The notes: generated by a model not told the origin, from the letters alone. A stretch of DNA of 64,000 nucleotides from an uncultured Porphyromonadaceae bacterium (GCA_902491515.1 CABUIC010000008.1:1-64000); one strand, 5' to 3'. Shown: positions 8,711 through 17,867, numbered from the stretch's first letter. Numbers and translations: made by a program.

Positions 8711-8744
8711 TGCAAAATTACAACATCCCCGCCCCATTTCCAAA
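8711..8744 (-). promoter_or_regulatory. Promoter of the metK leader
   Basis: On the minus strand TTTG (8744-8741) is separated by 20 bp from TAATTTTGCA (8720-8711). Predicted transcription start is near 8704, giving a leader of about 200 nt. Confidence 0.8.
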
Positions 8745-8823
8745 ATTCCGGTGTTAAAAAAATCGATACATCCTCACAAAACTCCCTCAGGCGAATTGGA
8801 TTGAGGTGAACAAATCCCCAAAA

Positions 8824-8849
8824 TGTAGGGACGCACGGCCCGTGCGTCC
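8824..8849. repeat. REP-like palindromic repeat, copy 1
   Basis: TGTAG is followed by a palindrome with 10-bp arms, GGACGCACGG and CCGTGCGTCC, around a single C. Related copies are at 8951-8975 and 23024-23049. Confidence 0.65.
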
Positions 8850-8890
8850 TCCCCCCCCAAAAAAAAGGACTGGTCCTCAATCATTTATTA

Positions 8891-9012
8891 GAGGATGTGT
8901 CAAAATTCTATGGAGGATAATATTCTAAGCATTTCCTCCTCCATAATTTATGTAGGGACGCGCCATGGCGCGTCCGCTCCGAACGGGCGAATTTGAATTT
9001 TGACACACCCTC
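8891..9012. mobile_element. MITE-like element with 18-bp terminal inverted repeats
   Basis: The left end GAGGATGTGTCAAAATTC (8891-8908) and the right end GAATTTTGACACACCCTC (8995-9012) are inverted repeats that match at 17 of 18 positions. The 122-bp element has no coding capacity. Inside are an inverted pair TATGGAGGA/TCCTCCATA and one copy of the palindromic repeat. No clear target-site duplication is visible. No transposase with matching ends is in the window. Confidence 0.6.
8951..8975. repeat. REP-like palindromic repeat, copy 2, with covarying arms
   Basis: The same TGTAG lead is followed by a perfect 20-bp palindrome with arms GGACGCGCCA and TGGCGCGTCC. The inner arm bases differ from copy 1, yet the palindrome is preserved by paired changes. 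Confidence 0.65.
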
Positions 9013-9054
9013 ATACAATTCCATGATTGAATCCCCAAATCCCCGCCACCCCGC

Positions 9055-9089
9055 AAAAAAAGCGTCCGCCGGGGTTGCCGGCGGACGCT
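9055..9089 (-). terminator. Intrinsic terminator of the upper SusC/SusD operon
   Basis: AGCGTCCGCCGG (9061-9072) pairs with CCGGCGGACGCT (9078-9089). On the minus strand the hairpin is followed by TTTTTTT. It lies 29 bp after the stop codon of the surface lipoprotein gene at 9118. Confidence 0.85.
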
Positions 9090-9117
9090 GGAAGTGTGAA
9101 TGTGAGTTGTCTTAGGA

Positions 9118-11196
9118 TTAAAGTCCCTTGAATTCCTGCTTCATGCGGGCCTCGCGGACTTCCTCGTCAGAAGGAACGTTCTTGCGAACCTTGACGGAAC
9201 CGTTCACGCGGCTGCGCGTGTCAAGCATCTTCTTCATCTGGGCAGCCGAAGGAAGCGCTGTGCGCTTGCGGCCAACCTTCTGGGCCGAGGCTTCTTCAAA
9301 TGCCGGAGAGAAGTCCACAAGGAAGTAGCCTTCGCCATAGGTGACGGGCTTGTCCTTAGGACGCTCGGGATCCGTGTTGGCGTAGAAGATCGAACCGACC
9401 TCGCTCACAAGATACAGACCGGCGGTCGGGAAGGTAACGCAGTTGTCCACGAACTTGCCGCAGTTGCCTTTTCTCCTCTCGGCGGCGAGAGTCGAGCCAT
9501 TGTAGTTGATGTTGAACCATGCCGAGCTCATCACGCGGGCCTCTCCGAAGAGTGTTCCCTCTTCGTCAATGGCTTCGGGGATTTCCAAACCGAGTTCGGA
9601 GATGGGCATGAGCACAGCGTTGGCCTGCGAGGCGTCGATTTCCATATAGTAGTTCTTGCCCTGGAGATAAGGCCATTCCATATAGTCAAGCATAGGCCAG
9701 GTAGCATACGGATTCTTGAGGCGGTAGTAACCGGGCTTGTCTATGCGCTCCTCGGCCTGGACGTCCCATGTCGAGGCGCCGGCGGCATTGAGGAACAGGC
9801 CGACAAACAGTCCGTCCGAATAATCGACAGAGCCAATCGGAGTCCACTCCTGAGCCACGCGACGGGTCTCGAAAGTGTACTTCTGGCTTGCACGGCATAC
9901 AATCTCGTTGCTTCCGTCGAAGCCGATGGCATATACCGTGTACTTGCCGTCATGCGGGAAGGCATATTTGACAGTGTACGTGGCGTCATAGATGTATTCC
10001 GCATTCGGGTCGGCGGCAAGAGCGTCCTGAGCGGCGGTGATCTCCTCCTGAGTCGGAACAATAAAGTTGCCCGTCTCTTCATTCACCTTCCAGGGTAGTA
10101 CCCCGTAGAGGAAATGGTCGACGTCGGTGGAGGGAACAATCTGAACAAGTGCGAACTCTACATCGTCAGCGTCCACGACATTGCCCTCGTAGTTGAAACT
10201 GAAGTAGTAGTCGCGGTAGTTGCCGGGAAGCTGCATCGTCTCGAGCGTGATATCGCCGTAGGCATTGTCCTCATTGAACATAATCATGTAGAGATAAAGA
10301 CGTCCCTGTACCGGATTGTAGTACGGAATATCGAGACCGGACTTGAGCATTGCTGCGTACAGCGCTTCTTCCGACTCAAACTGACCGCCGCCCTTATAGT
10401 ATTCAAGGTAGTAGGTGTTGAGCGTCGTATAGAAGAGAGCCTTTCCTGTAGAAGGATGTGCGTAGGCCATGTCAACGCTACCCTCCATCTTCACTACCGG
10501 GCACTGTACGCCGTCAACTTCGATGGTATAGCCTTCGTCCACCGTAAAGATCATCTGAGCCTGGTCTTCGGCAATCCCGAGATCTTCATACGGGAGAATC
10601 ATGCTGTACTGGACGAGTTTGTCGCTCACCAGAGATTTGCGGGTATAGACGCCGCCCTTGAAATAGCCGTTGGCAAGCATGGCAACGGTATATGTGCCGG
10701 GGTCGGTCTGGCTTACGAGTTCCCACTCGCTCCAGGGCTCGTACATCGCCGTGAACACGCGGTGGCTCAGACCATAGCTGCCTGTCTTGGCTTCTTCAAG
10801 TGTGAGGTCTACGAGATATTCGCGACCGATTTCTACCTTTTCGAAGTCCACGCCGATTTCAAGCGAGATTTCCTTGACATCCTTCGGGAAGGTGACAGAA
10901 GCGGGGATTGTGAAGATATCAGTAACGGGCACTGCGTTGTTGGCCTCGTCGACATAGCTCACTGCTGAGGTAAGAGCCACGGTGGATTCCTCGGTGGCAT
11001 CCACGCGGTTGACGGTCACACTGATTTGCGTGGCATTTACCGGGATGCTGATGGTGGCGGGATCCGTCATCGGGAAATACACTTCCTCGTTACCGGCCAC
11101 CGGCGAAGGCGTGGGCTCCACCTTTTCGGTGCAGGCATAGCCGGCTGCAAGGAGCGCCGTGCAGGCGAGCACTGAGAAGATTTTGTTGAATTTCAT
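9118..11196 (-). CDS. SusE/SusF-position surface lipoprotein, unknown ligand
   Basis: The 692-residue protein has a lipoprotein signal: a hydrophobic stretch ending in AAGYAC, with Cys at 22. The first 130 residues resemble a Calx-beta/Ig-like module (ISVTVNRVDATEESTVAL, ISLEIGVDFEKVEIG). The long middle and C-terminal part is rich in Tyr, Trp and Asp and is not recognised. The tail after about 640 is basic (VGRKRTALPSAAQMKK). It is the third gene of the SusC-SusD operon and ends at a strong terminator, so it is probably a surface binding protein for the same nutrient. No enzyme motif is visible. Confidence 0.7.
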   Translation of the reverse strand: MKFNKIFSVLACTALLAAGYACTEKVEPTPSPVAGNEEVYFPMTDPATISIPVNATQISVTVNRVDATEESTVALTSAVSYVDEANNAVPVTDIFTIPASVTFPKDVKEISLEIGVDFEKVEIGREYLVDLTLEEAKTGSYGLSHRVFTAMYEPWSEWELVSQTDPGTYTVAMLANGYFKGGVYTRKSLVSDKLVQYSMILPYEDLGIAEDQAQMIFTVDEGYTIEVDGVQCPVVKMEGSVDMAYAHPSTGKALFYTTLNTYYLEYYKGGGQFESEEALYAAMLKSGLDIPYYNPVQGRLYLYMIMFNEDNAYGDITLETMQLPGNYRDYYFSFNYEGNVVDADDVEFALVQIVPSTDVDHFLYGVLPWKVNEETGNFIVPTQEEITAAQDALAADPNAEYIYDATYTVKYAFPHDGKYTVYAIGFDGSNEIVCRASQKYTFETRRVAQEWTPIGSVDYSDGLFVGLFLNAAGASTWDVQAEERIDKPGYYRLKNPYATWPMLDYMEWPYLQGKNYYMEIDASQANAVLMPISELGLEIPEAIDEEGTLFGEARVMSSAWFNINYNGSTLAAERRKGNCGKFVDNCVTFPTAGLYLVSEVGSIFYANTDPERPKDKPVTYGEGYFLVDFSPAFEEASAQKVGRKRTALPSAAQMKKMLDTRSRVNGSVKVRKNVPSDEEVREARMKQEFKGL

Positions 11197-11232
11197 ATCT
11201 TGTGGAGTGATTTTTTGTTATTGGAATGTTTC

Positions 11233-11275
11233 GCAGGTCCGGGCCGGTGCCTTGTCCGGCTGTGCCCGGACCTGC
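11233..11275 (-). other. Strong 12-bp hairpin between susD and the lipoprotein gene
   Basis: GCAGGTCCGGGC (11233-11244) pairs perfectly with GCCCGGACCTGC (11264-11275) around a 19-nt loop. No U-tract follows. It may stabilise the upstream susC-susD message or partly attenuate the third gene. Confidence 0.6.
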
Positions 11276-11287
11276 GGTGTTGGCTGA

Positions 11288-12958
11288 TTACTCGGCGATG
11301 GGCTTGATGGCGTTGTAAGGCGACGGACTGTTGGTGAAGCGTATTGCCTCGTTGTTGTCGCCCTCGGATGCTACAATTACGAAATTCATCCAGGCCGGAC
11401 GACCGTTGGTATTGTAGGTGTCGGCGCCCCAGTTGAAGTTCGAGCCGTCGTAGGCGCGGGTAACGCTCATGTTGAGTCGCTTCACGTCGAAGAAAGTCTG
11501 GCCTTCGCCCCAGAGCTCGATTCGCTTCTGGAGGATAATTTCGTCAATCACGTCTGCCTTGTCGACCGCATAGCATTTGTAGGTGTTGTAGCGGTAGGTT
11601 TTCATGAAGCTCTCAAGCTTGGCGGCGCCATCGGCCGGATTTGCGTGCGCAGCGGCTTCGGCGGCTATGAGGTACATCTCTTCAACGCGCATCAGAGGAA
11701 CGGCAACCACGCAGGCCGTCTGGTAGTCGGTGGTCACGCCCGAGCCGGGACGGAACTTGTTGGTGGTGTACACGTCGAACTCTTCGGCTTCCTCGGGGTT
11801 GAGGAAAGTCACACGCTCTTCGAGGGGAGAGCCTTCGGGAGCCTTGAAGGTGAGCTTGCGGAAGTCGCGGTCGCTGATATTTTTGTAGAGCGACGCACCG
11901 ATTTCGACATAAACACCGGCGGCGGCATAGCCGAAGCTTGCCTCGGAGCTCATCCAGGAAATCCAGTTGAGGAGCGCGGTCTGTACGGCGTCGTCTTCCT
12001 TAACATACTGCTGGCCCCACATCCACGAGGGTGTGCTGATGTCGTTGAAGCCCGTGGCCGTCGAGAGCCACTGGTCCTCGGTTGTGGGGGTAAAGCCAGC
12101 CTGTGCGAGTTCTGCATACTTCAGTGCCTCTGCATAGCCTGCGGCTGCCTTGGCGGCATCGGGTTCCGGAACATTGTAGTCGGCATCATAGTAGGAGGCA
12201 TCCCACATGTTCAGGCGCGCCATCAGGCCATAGGCTACGGCAAGATTGGGAAGAATCTTCGAGGAACGGGCCGCGCAGTTCTCGCTCAGGAAACCGATGG
12301 CCTTGGTAAGGTCTTCCTTGATAAAGGCAACCATCTCGGCGTGAGGACGACGCGGATTTTTGCGTGATTCCGCCTCGGTGGTCTTCTCAGTGACGATGGG
12401 CACGGTAAGACCCGTCACGTCGTTGCCGTCGTCATTGGTACCGGGAACATACTGGTTGGGCATGAACTCGTACATGCGGGCCCAGTCCATGTAGACAGCG
12501 GCACGGAATGCGTGGGCGGCGCCGAGATAGCTGCGCAGGATGGGATCGGTGGTTTCGGGATCAATGGCCGCTACTGCAAGGTTCGTCGTCTGAACCTGCT
12601 TCGAGTAGCTGTACCAGATCCACTGCGTGGCCATGTATTCCTCACCGATGGAGGCTCGGACACTGCTCCAGGTAGTGAACCAGTTGTAGCCGATGGCCGG
12701 TGCGCACATGTCCTCGGTCATGACGTCGCGGACGTGCATCAGAGCCGGGTTGCCCCAGTCGTAGGCTTGGTCGGCGCCCATCACGTCGGCAACATTGAGA
12801 TATGCGGGCATACCCATCACGATGGCCTCTGTGGCCTTGGGCGAGCCCTCGAGCTGCGACTGAACCATGCCGCTGGTGGGGAACACCTCGTCCACGCATC
12901 CCGTCAGTACGGGGGCGACGCAGGCGGCGGCTATCAGGGTGATATATGATGTTTTCAT
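11288..12958 (-). CDS. SusD/RagB-family nutrient-binding lipoprotein (upper locus)
   Basis: The 556-residue lipoprotein (MKTSYITLIAAACVAPVLTG, then Cys 21) shows the SusD pattern. There is an N-terminal TPR-like helical part, for example YLGAAHAFRAAVYMDWARMYEF, and the C-terminal RagB motif with MRVEEMYLIAAEAAAHANP and IILQKRIELWGEGQTFFDVKRLN. It caps the SusC transporter on the cell surface and delivers ligand to it. SusC is 16 bp upstream. The locus carries no glycoside hydrolase, so the ligand could be an oligosaccharide or a peptide or glycopeptide. Confidence 0.93.
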   Translation of the reverse strand: MKTSYITLIAAACVAPVLTGCVDEVFPTSGMVQSQLEGSPKATEAIVMGMPAYLNVADVMGADQAYDWGNPALMHVRDVMTEDMCAPAIGYNWFTTWSSVRASIGEEYMATQWIWYSYSKQVQTTNLAVAAIDPETTDPILRSYLGAAHAFRAAVYMDWARMYEFMPNQYVPGTNDDGNDVTGLTVPIVTEKTTEAESRKNPRRPHAEMVAFIKEDLTKAIGFLSENCAARSSKILPNLAVAYGLMARLNMWDASYYDADYNVPEPDAAKAAAGYAEALKYAELAQAGFTPTTEDQWLSTATGFNDISTPSWMWGQQYVKEDDAVQTALLNWISWMSSEASFGYAAAGVYVEIGASLYKNISDRDFRKLTFKAPEGSPLEERVTFLNPEEAEEFDVYTTNKFRPGSGVTTDYQTACVVAVPLMRVEEMYLIAAEAAAHANPADGAAKLESFMKTYRYNTYKCYAVDKADVIDEIILQKRIELWGEGQTFFDVKRLNMSVTRAYDGSNFNWGADTYNTNGRPAWMNFVIVASEGDNNEAIRFTNSPSPYNAIKPIAE

Positions 12959-12974
12959 TATGCGGAATTCTATA

Positions 12975-15900
12975 TTAGAAGGTTAGGGAAAGGCCGCCGG
13001 AAATGGTGCGGACAGGTGCGTAGTAGGTGTTGTTGCTGCCGCCCGTGAAGCTCTGACGGGGATCGAGGCCCTGACGCTTGCTCCATACCCATACGTTCTC
13101 GCAGGCGAAGTACACGCGAAGCTTCTGAAGGAAGAGCTTGCGGCTTACGGATGCCGGAAGGGTGTAGCCGAAGTTGATGCTCTCGATTGAGAAGTAGCTG
13201 GCGTCGGTGAGGAAGCGCGAGGAGGACGAGTTGGCATACTGGTCGCCGTAGAAATAACGCGGGATGTCCGTGGTTGTGTTTGTCGGAGTCCAGGAATTGA
13301 GGATGTCGGCGTGGATGTTGTCGCCCTTGCCGCCAGATGAGTAGGGAGAGCCCATCAGGTTGGCATAGCCGGAGTCGTAGACCTTACCGCCGATCTGATA
13401 GTTGGCGTTTACGCTCAGGTCGAAGCCTTTGTATTCGAAGGTCGTGCTCAGACCGCCGTAAACAGGGGCGAGGCAGGTGCCGATGGCGAAACGGTCAGCT
13501 GCGCCGTAGTTCGTCGTGGTGGTCATTTCGCCGGTCGGGTCACCGATTTCCATACCTTCGGGAATCTTGCCGGCGGCCGCGTCAGCCTCGGTGTACTTTT
13601 TGTAAGTCCAGTAGAGAGCCTGACCTGACTCGGGATCTACGCCTGCGTACTTCTGGTTGTAGTAGGTGTACATCGGGAGGCCTTCGCCGTAGAAGTAGCT
13701 GCCGGAGCTGTAGCCGCCGTAGCCTTCAGCGATTTTACCGTTCTCGAAGTCGCCCTTGTAGGCTTTGCCCTGCTTGGTCTCGGGATCAAGATAGGTGATA
13801 CGGTTCTTGTACCAGGTCATGTTGAAGTTCACTGTCCAGGTGAAGTCGTGAGTCTGAACGGCGATGCCGGAGAGCTCGAGCTCGATACCTGCGTTCATCA
13901 TGTCGCCAACGTTGCGGTAGTAGCCCGTGAAACCAAAGGAGGTCGGGAGCGTGAAGTACATCAGCATGTCCGTCGTCTTGCGGTAGAAGCCGTCGAACGA
14001 TCCGGAGAAGCGGTTGTTGAACATCGAGAATTCGAAGCCGGCGTTGAAGTTGCCGCCTTTTTCCCAGGAGATGTTCTCGTTGCCCATCGTGGCGGGTACG
14101 GCTGCGGCGTTGCCGTCTACGTTGGCCAGAGAGTAGGTGTTCGTGTAGAGGAAGCTGTCGATGTTGTCGTTGCCCTGCTCACCGTAGGACGCCTTGATTT
14201 TCAGGCTGTTCAGCCAGCCGCGGGTGCTCTCCATAAAGTCTTCCTTGGAGATGTTCCAGGCGGCGCCGAGGCTCCAGAAGTTACCCCAGCGGTGCTTGGG
14301 ATGGAACTTCGACGAAGCGTCGCGGCGGAAGGAGGCGTTGGCGAAGTACTTGTCGTTGTAGTCGTAGAGGCCGCGGAAAATCCAGCCTTCGTTGTTGTAC
14401 TCCGTCGTGTAGGACGAAGCCGAGCCGTCGATGATGGCGTTGTTGAGCTCCGAGTTCCAGGGATCGAACATATTGCTCTTGCCGGCGCTCAGGAGGTAGC
14501 CTTTCTGGAGGTTGTATTCATGACCGGCGAGAAGGCCCACGTTGTGCGCGCCGAAGCTGTGGTTCCAGTTCAGGAGCTGCTGGTAGTTCTGGTTGAACTG
14601 ACGCGTGTGACCCTTGCTTACCATACCTTTCTGGTCGGCGTAGGCGCCGTAGAAGGGGTTGGTGATTGAGCTCGAGCGGCTCTCGTTAACGTATACAGTG
14701 TTATTCGAGGTGAACTTGAAGTCCTTGAGGAAGCGCACTTCGAAGTAGCCGTTGGCCTGGAAGAGGTTGCCGTTGCTCTCGTTGGTGTCGAGCATGGCGG
14801 CGTTGATGGCGTTGGAGTCGCCGAACACCGGACGCTTGAGGCCGGCGTTGGCGCCGTCGCCGTAGTCGAAGCGGGTCAGACCGTTGCCGTCGACCATGAT
14901 GTTGCCGTCGGCGTCACGCATATAAAGGGGATAGATGGGAGCGATGCCCGTGGCTGCGGCGAACATATTGCCCGTCGAGTTGGAGGATCCTTCCGCGCTG
15001 TCCATCGAGTGTGTGGAGTAGTGGGTGTAGTTCACGTTGGCGCCCACCTTCAGCCAGGGCTTGGCCTGAACGTCGGCGGCAAGGCGCCCGGTGAAGCGCT
15101 TGTAGTCGCTCTTGGAGATTACGATACCCTGATTGTCGAGGTAGCTGACCGATGCGCGGAAGTTGCTCTTGTCCGTACCCTGGGCCACGCTCACGTTGTA
15201 TTCCTGACGGAGGCTGCTCTTATAGGTGGCGTCAAGCCAGTTGTCGGGAGTGAGAAGGAAATTGCCGTTGGCCGTGTTGACCACGCTGCCAAGCGTTGCG
15301 TTGGGGTTAAGTTTGCCGTTGGTGCCGATCAGCATCTGGCCGGCGGGAACGGTGTAGACGTTGTAGCCGAGGCCGGTAGCCGTCGGTGTAATCATCGCAT
15401 TGTTTGCGTAGATGTTAGCTGCTGCATTGTCGTAGCCGAGGCCGCCCATGGTCGTCGGGAAGCTGGCGTAGTTGTAGAGAGCCTGATAGTAGGTCTCGTA
15501 GTACTGGCCGGGGTCCGTGATATAGTCGTAGTCCTGGGTGGCGCGCATGTTGGCGCCCCACTTGGCCTCTACGTTCACCTGGGCTTCGCCGAGCTTGGCG
15601 CGCTTGGTGGTGATGAGGATGACGCCGTTGGCGCCGCGGGCGCCGTAAAGCGCGTTGGAGGCGGCGTCCTTGAGGACCGTCATGCTCTCGATATCGTTGT
15701 TGTTCAGCGTGCTGATATCGCCGGTGAAGGGGGCGCCGTCAACGATGATGAGGGGAGCGTTCATGCCCGTGTTCACCGAGGAGAAACCGCGGATACGGAT
15801 TGTCGGGTTGCCCGAGCCGGGAGCGCCCGAGGCGTTGGAGAGCTGAAGACCGGCAACTCGGCCGGACAGGGCGTCCAGCACATTCGATGTCTGTGTCTTT

Positions 15901-16289
15901 TCAATTGCGGCGGAGCCCACTACTGCGGCTGCGCCCGTGAAGGCCGAGCGCTTCTGCTCGCCATAGGCTACGGCGATCACTTCGTCAAGAAGCTCGGCCG
16001 AGGGGTTGAGGTAGACGCTCATCTTCCCGCTCGCGGGGATGGCGATTTCCTGGGTCTCGAAACCCACGTAGGAAAAGGTGAGGGCCTTGGTCGACGCAGG
16101 GACCGCGATGGAGAAGTGTCCGTCGACGTCCGTTACAGCGCCATAGCCTTGTCCGGCTGTCACCGATACGCCCACGAGAGCCTCGCTCAGCTGGGCGTCG
16201 TAGACAGTGCCCGTCACGGTGCGCGTCTGCGCCGACGCACACAGCGTAATCGAAATCACTGCCAGAAATAATAGAAACAGCTTTTTCAT
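12975..16289 (-). CDS. SusC/RagA-family TonB-linked outer-membrane transporter (upper locus)
   Basis: I use the ATG at 16289, which begins a normal signal peptide (MKKLFLLFLAVISITLCASA). The frame open further upstream lacks one. The 1104-residue protein has a carboxypeptidase-regulatory-like domain at about 22-100. Next come the TonB-box region (LLDEVIAVAYGEQKRSAF), the plug with RIRGFSSVNTGMNAPLIIVDG and LYGARGANGVILITTKR, and a long beta-barrel ending in a terminal aromatic residue (GGLSLTF). It imports ligands bound by SusD, using TonB-ExbBD energy. The promoter is near 16381. Confidence 0.95.
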   Translation of the reverse strand: MKKLFLLFLAVISITLCASAQTRTVTGTVYDAQLSEALVGVSVTAGQGYGAVTDVDGHFSIAVPASTKALTFSYVGFETQEIAIPASGKMSVYLNPSAELLDEVIAVAYGEQKRSAFTGAAAVVGSAAIEKTQTSNVLDALSGRVAGLQLSNASGAPGSGNPTIRIRGFSSVNTGMNAPLIIVDGAPFTGDISTLNNNDIESMTVLKDAASNALYGARGANGVILITTKRAKLGEAQVNVEAKWGANMRATQDYDYITDPGQYYETYYQALYNYASFPTTMGGLGYDNAAANIYANNAMITPTATGLGYNVYTVPAGQMLIGTNGKLNPNATLGSVVNTANGNFLLTPDNWLDATYKSSLRQEYNVSVAQGTDKSNFRASVSYLDNQGIVISKSDYKRFTGRLAADVQAKPWLKVGANVNYTHYSTHSMDSAEGSSNSTGNMFAAATGIAPIYPLYMRDADGNIMVDGNGLTRFDYGDGANAGLKRPVFGDSNAINAAMLDTNESNGNLFQANGYFEVRFLKDFKFTSNNTVYVNESRSSSITNPFYGAYADQKGMVSKGHTRQFNQNYQQLLNWNHSFGAHNVGLLAGHEYNLQKGYLLSAGKSNMFDPWNSELNNAIIDGSASSYTTEYNNEGWIFRGLYDYNDKYFANASFRRDASSKFHPKHRWGNFWSLGAAWNISKEDFMESTRGWLNSLKIKASYGEQGNDNIDSFLYTNTYSLANVDGNAAAVPATMGNENISWEKGGNFNAGFEFSMFNNRFSGSFDGFYRKTTDMLMYFTLPTSFGFTGYYRNVGDMMNAGIELELSGIAVQTHDFTWTVNFNMTWYKNRITYLDPETKQGKAYKGDFENGKIAEGYGGYSSGSYFYGEGLPMYTYYNQKYAGVDPESGQALYWTYKKYTEADAAAGKIPEGMEIGDPTGEMTTTTNYGAADRFAIGTCLAPVYGGLSTTFEYKGFDLSVNANYQIGGKVYDSGYANLMGSPYSSGGKGDNIHADILNSWTPTNTTTDIPRYFYGDQYANSSSSRFLTDASYFSIESINFGYTLPASVSRKLFLQKLRVYFACENVWVWSKRQGLDPRQSFTGGSNNTYYAPVRTISGGLSLTF

Positions 16290-16380
16290 ACAAAAATTAA
16301 TTAGACATAAATTGAGTTGATTAGTTGGATTCTGTACCGGTTGCTTCGTCTCCCCGGGTTCACGCCCGGATAGATGATTG

Positions 16381-16390
16381 TGCAAAATTA
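16381..16390 (-). promoter_or_regulatory. -7 box of the upper susC promoter
   Basis: TAATTTTGCA reads 16390 to 16381 on the minus strand, 92 bp before the susC ATG. The -33 region is AT-rich but lacks a clean TTTG at the ideal distance. Confidence 0.55.
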
Positions 16391-16693
16391 ATACAAATAT
16401 TTCATTATTTAAACTTTTGAAAGAGAAAAATTCACCGCATTAACACTTTAAAATGGCATTTTCCTGCTTTATAACATAATTTTTAAACACATCCCGTCCT
16501 TTGTATCAGTACGTTGCACTTTTTCGAACCTCCTCGCCGCCCTTAACCATTATTTTGCGTTTTTTGCTCCCCGCGCTATCATTCCGACACACGCGCCCTC
16601 AACTTTCCCCCTTTTTCATTGGGCCCGTACCAAAAAATATTCGTACCTTTGTACGTTCTTTAATCCCAAATCCACCCCTTATATATATTAAGT
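16391..16693. other. Divergent intergenic region, no gene seen
   Basis: AT-rich DNA separates the upper SusC operon from the DUF4494 gene. It contains the probable promoters of both sides and nothing else that I can support. Confidence 0.5.
16644..16651 (+). promoter_or_regulatory. -7 box of the DUF4494-yggS operon
   Basis: TACCTTTG matches the -7 consensus TAnnTTTG and lies 42 bp before the ATG. A TTGG at about 22 bp upstream may be the -33 element. Confidence 0.6.
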
Positions 16694-17140
16694 ATGGCAA
16701 ACTGGTTTGAATGCAAGGTCCGCTACGACAAAATCCAGGAAAACGGCGCCGCCAAGAAGGTCACAGAGCCCTATCTCGTCGACGCCCTCACCTTCACCGA
16801 GGCGGAAGCTCGCATCACCGAAGAGCAGCGCCCCTTCATTTCCGGAGAATTTTCCGTAGCCGCCGTGAAGCGCTCACGCATCGCCGAGGTTTTCTACTAC
16901 GAAGGCGGCGACAGATGGTATCTCGTCAAAGTCGCTTTCATCACAATCGACGAGCGCTCCGGCGTCGAAAAACGCTCCGTTTCCCAGATTCTCGTCCAGT
17001 CCTCAGGCTTCAAGAGCGCTTTCGACAACTTCATGAAAGGAATGGAAGGCTCCATGGCCGACTTCGAGATTGTTTCAATCGCCGAGACGCCCCTCATGGA
17101 CGTCTATAAGATGAAAGTCATCGCCGACGGCCCGAAATGA
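16694..17140 (+). CDS. DUF4494 domain protein
   Basis: The 148-residue cytoplasmic protein begins MANWFECKVRYDKIQENGAA and continues with PYLVDALTFTEAEARI. This matches the Bacteroidetes family annotated as DUF4494. No signal peptide, membrane helix or catalytic motif is visible. The function is unknown. Its stop overlaps the start of yggS by four bases (ATGA), so the two are translationally coupled, which is a frequent arrangement in this phylum as I remember it. Confidence 0.8.
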   Translation: MANWFECKVRYDKIQENGAAKKVTEPYLVDALTFTEAEARITEEQRPFISGEFSVAAVKRSRIAEVFYYEGGDRWYLVKVAFITIDERSGVEKRSVSQILVQSSGFKSAFDNFMKGMEGSMADFEIVSIAETPLMDVYKMKVIADGPK

Positions 17141-17814
17141 CTGTAGCTGACCGCATACGCGAAATTCGCTCCACCCTCCCCGAGGGGGTGGAGCTCGTCG
17201 CTGTCTCCAAATTCCATCCCAAGGAAACAATCCTCGAGGCATACCGCACCGGCCAGCGCTCTTTCGGCGAGAGCCGCCTTCAGGAGCTTGAGGAGAAGGC
17301 CCCGGCCCTCCCCGCCGACATCAACTGGCACTTCATAGGCCATCTCCAGACAAACAAGGTCCGACGTCTCGTCGGCCACGCCACTCTCATCGAGTCCGTC
17401 GACTCCGAGCGCCTCCTCGACCTCATCGACGCCGAAAGCCTCCGCGCGGGAGTCCTCTCCAACGTCCTCCTTCAGGTCCACGTCGCAGCCGAGGAAACGA
17501 AATTCGGATTCTCACCCGAAGAGCTCCTCGACTTCTTCGCCCGCGGAGCCTTCCGCTCCCTGAAGGCAACCCACATCCGCGGCCTCATGGCCATGGCCAC
17601 AAACACACCCGACACCGCCCGCGTCCGCGCCGACTTCCGTCGAGTCGCCGACCTCCGTCGGCAAATCCTCCGCGACTCCCCCGACCTCCGCGGCTTCGAC
17701 ATCCTATCCATGGGCATGTCCGACGACTATCCCCTCGCAATCGAGGCCGGAAGCACTCACGTCCGTATCGGAACCGCTATCTTCGGCGAGCGCCAATACG
17801 CCTCCAAGCCTTAA
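17137..17814 (+). CDS. YggS/PROSC-family PLP-binding homeostasis protein
   Basis: The 225-residue protein has the alanine-racemase-like TIM barrel of the YggS family. VELVAVSKFHP carries the PLP lysine in SK near residue 28. FGESRLQELEEKA, WHFIGHLQTNKVR, LSMGMSDDYPLAIEAGSTHVRIGTAIFGER are the other family blocks, the last binding the PLP phosphate. These proteins control the free PLP pool and affect amino-acid metabolism; they lack a known catalytic reaction. It follows the DUF4494 gene with an ATGA overlap. Confidence 0.93.
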   Translation: MTVADRIREIRSTLPEGVELVAVSKFHPKETILEAYRTGQRSFGESRLQELEEKAPALPADINWHFIGHLQTNKVRRLVGHATLIESVDSERLLDLIDAESLRAGVLSNVLLQVHVAAEETKFGFSPEELLDFFARGAFRSLKATHIRGLMAMATNTPDTARVRADFRRVADLRRQILRDSPDLRGFDILSMGMSDDYPLAIEAGSTHVRIGTAIFGERQYASKP

Positions 17815-17867
17815 AAATCCTTAAATATCAATCTAAAATCACATAACCCCAAAACAACCTATCTCCA

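Noticed and set aside
8458..8880. 140-codon minus ORF through the metK leader
   Set aside because: It runs across the promoter, the riboswitch-like core, the terminator and the start of metK in another frame, and it shows no protein features.
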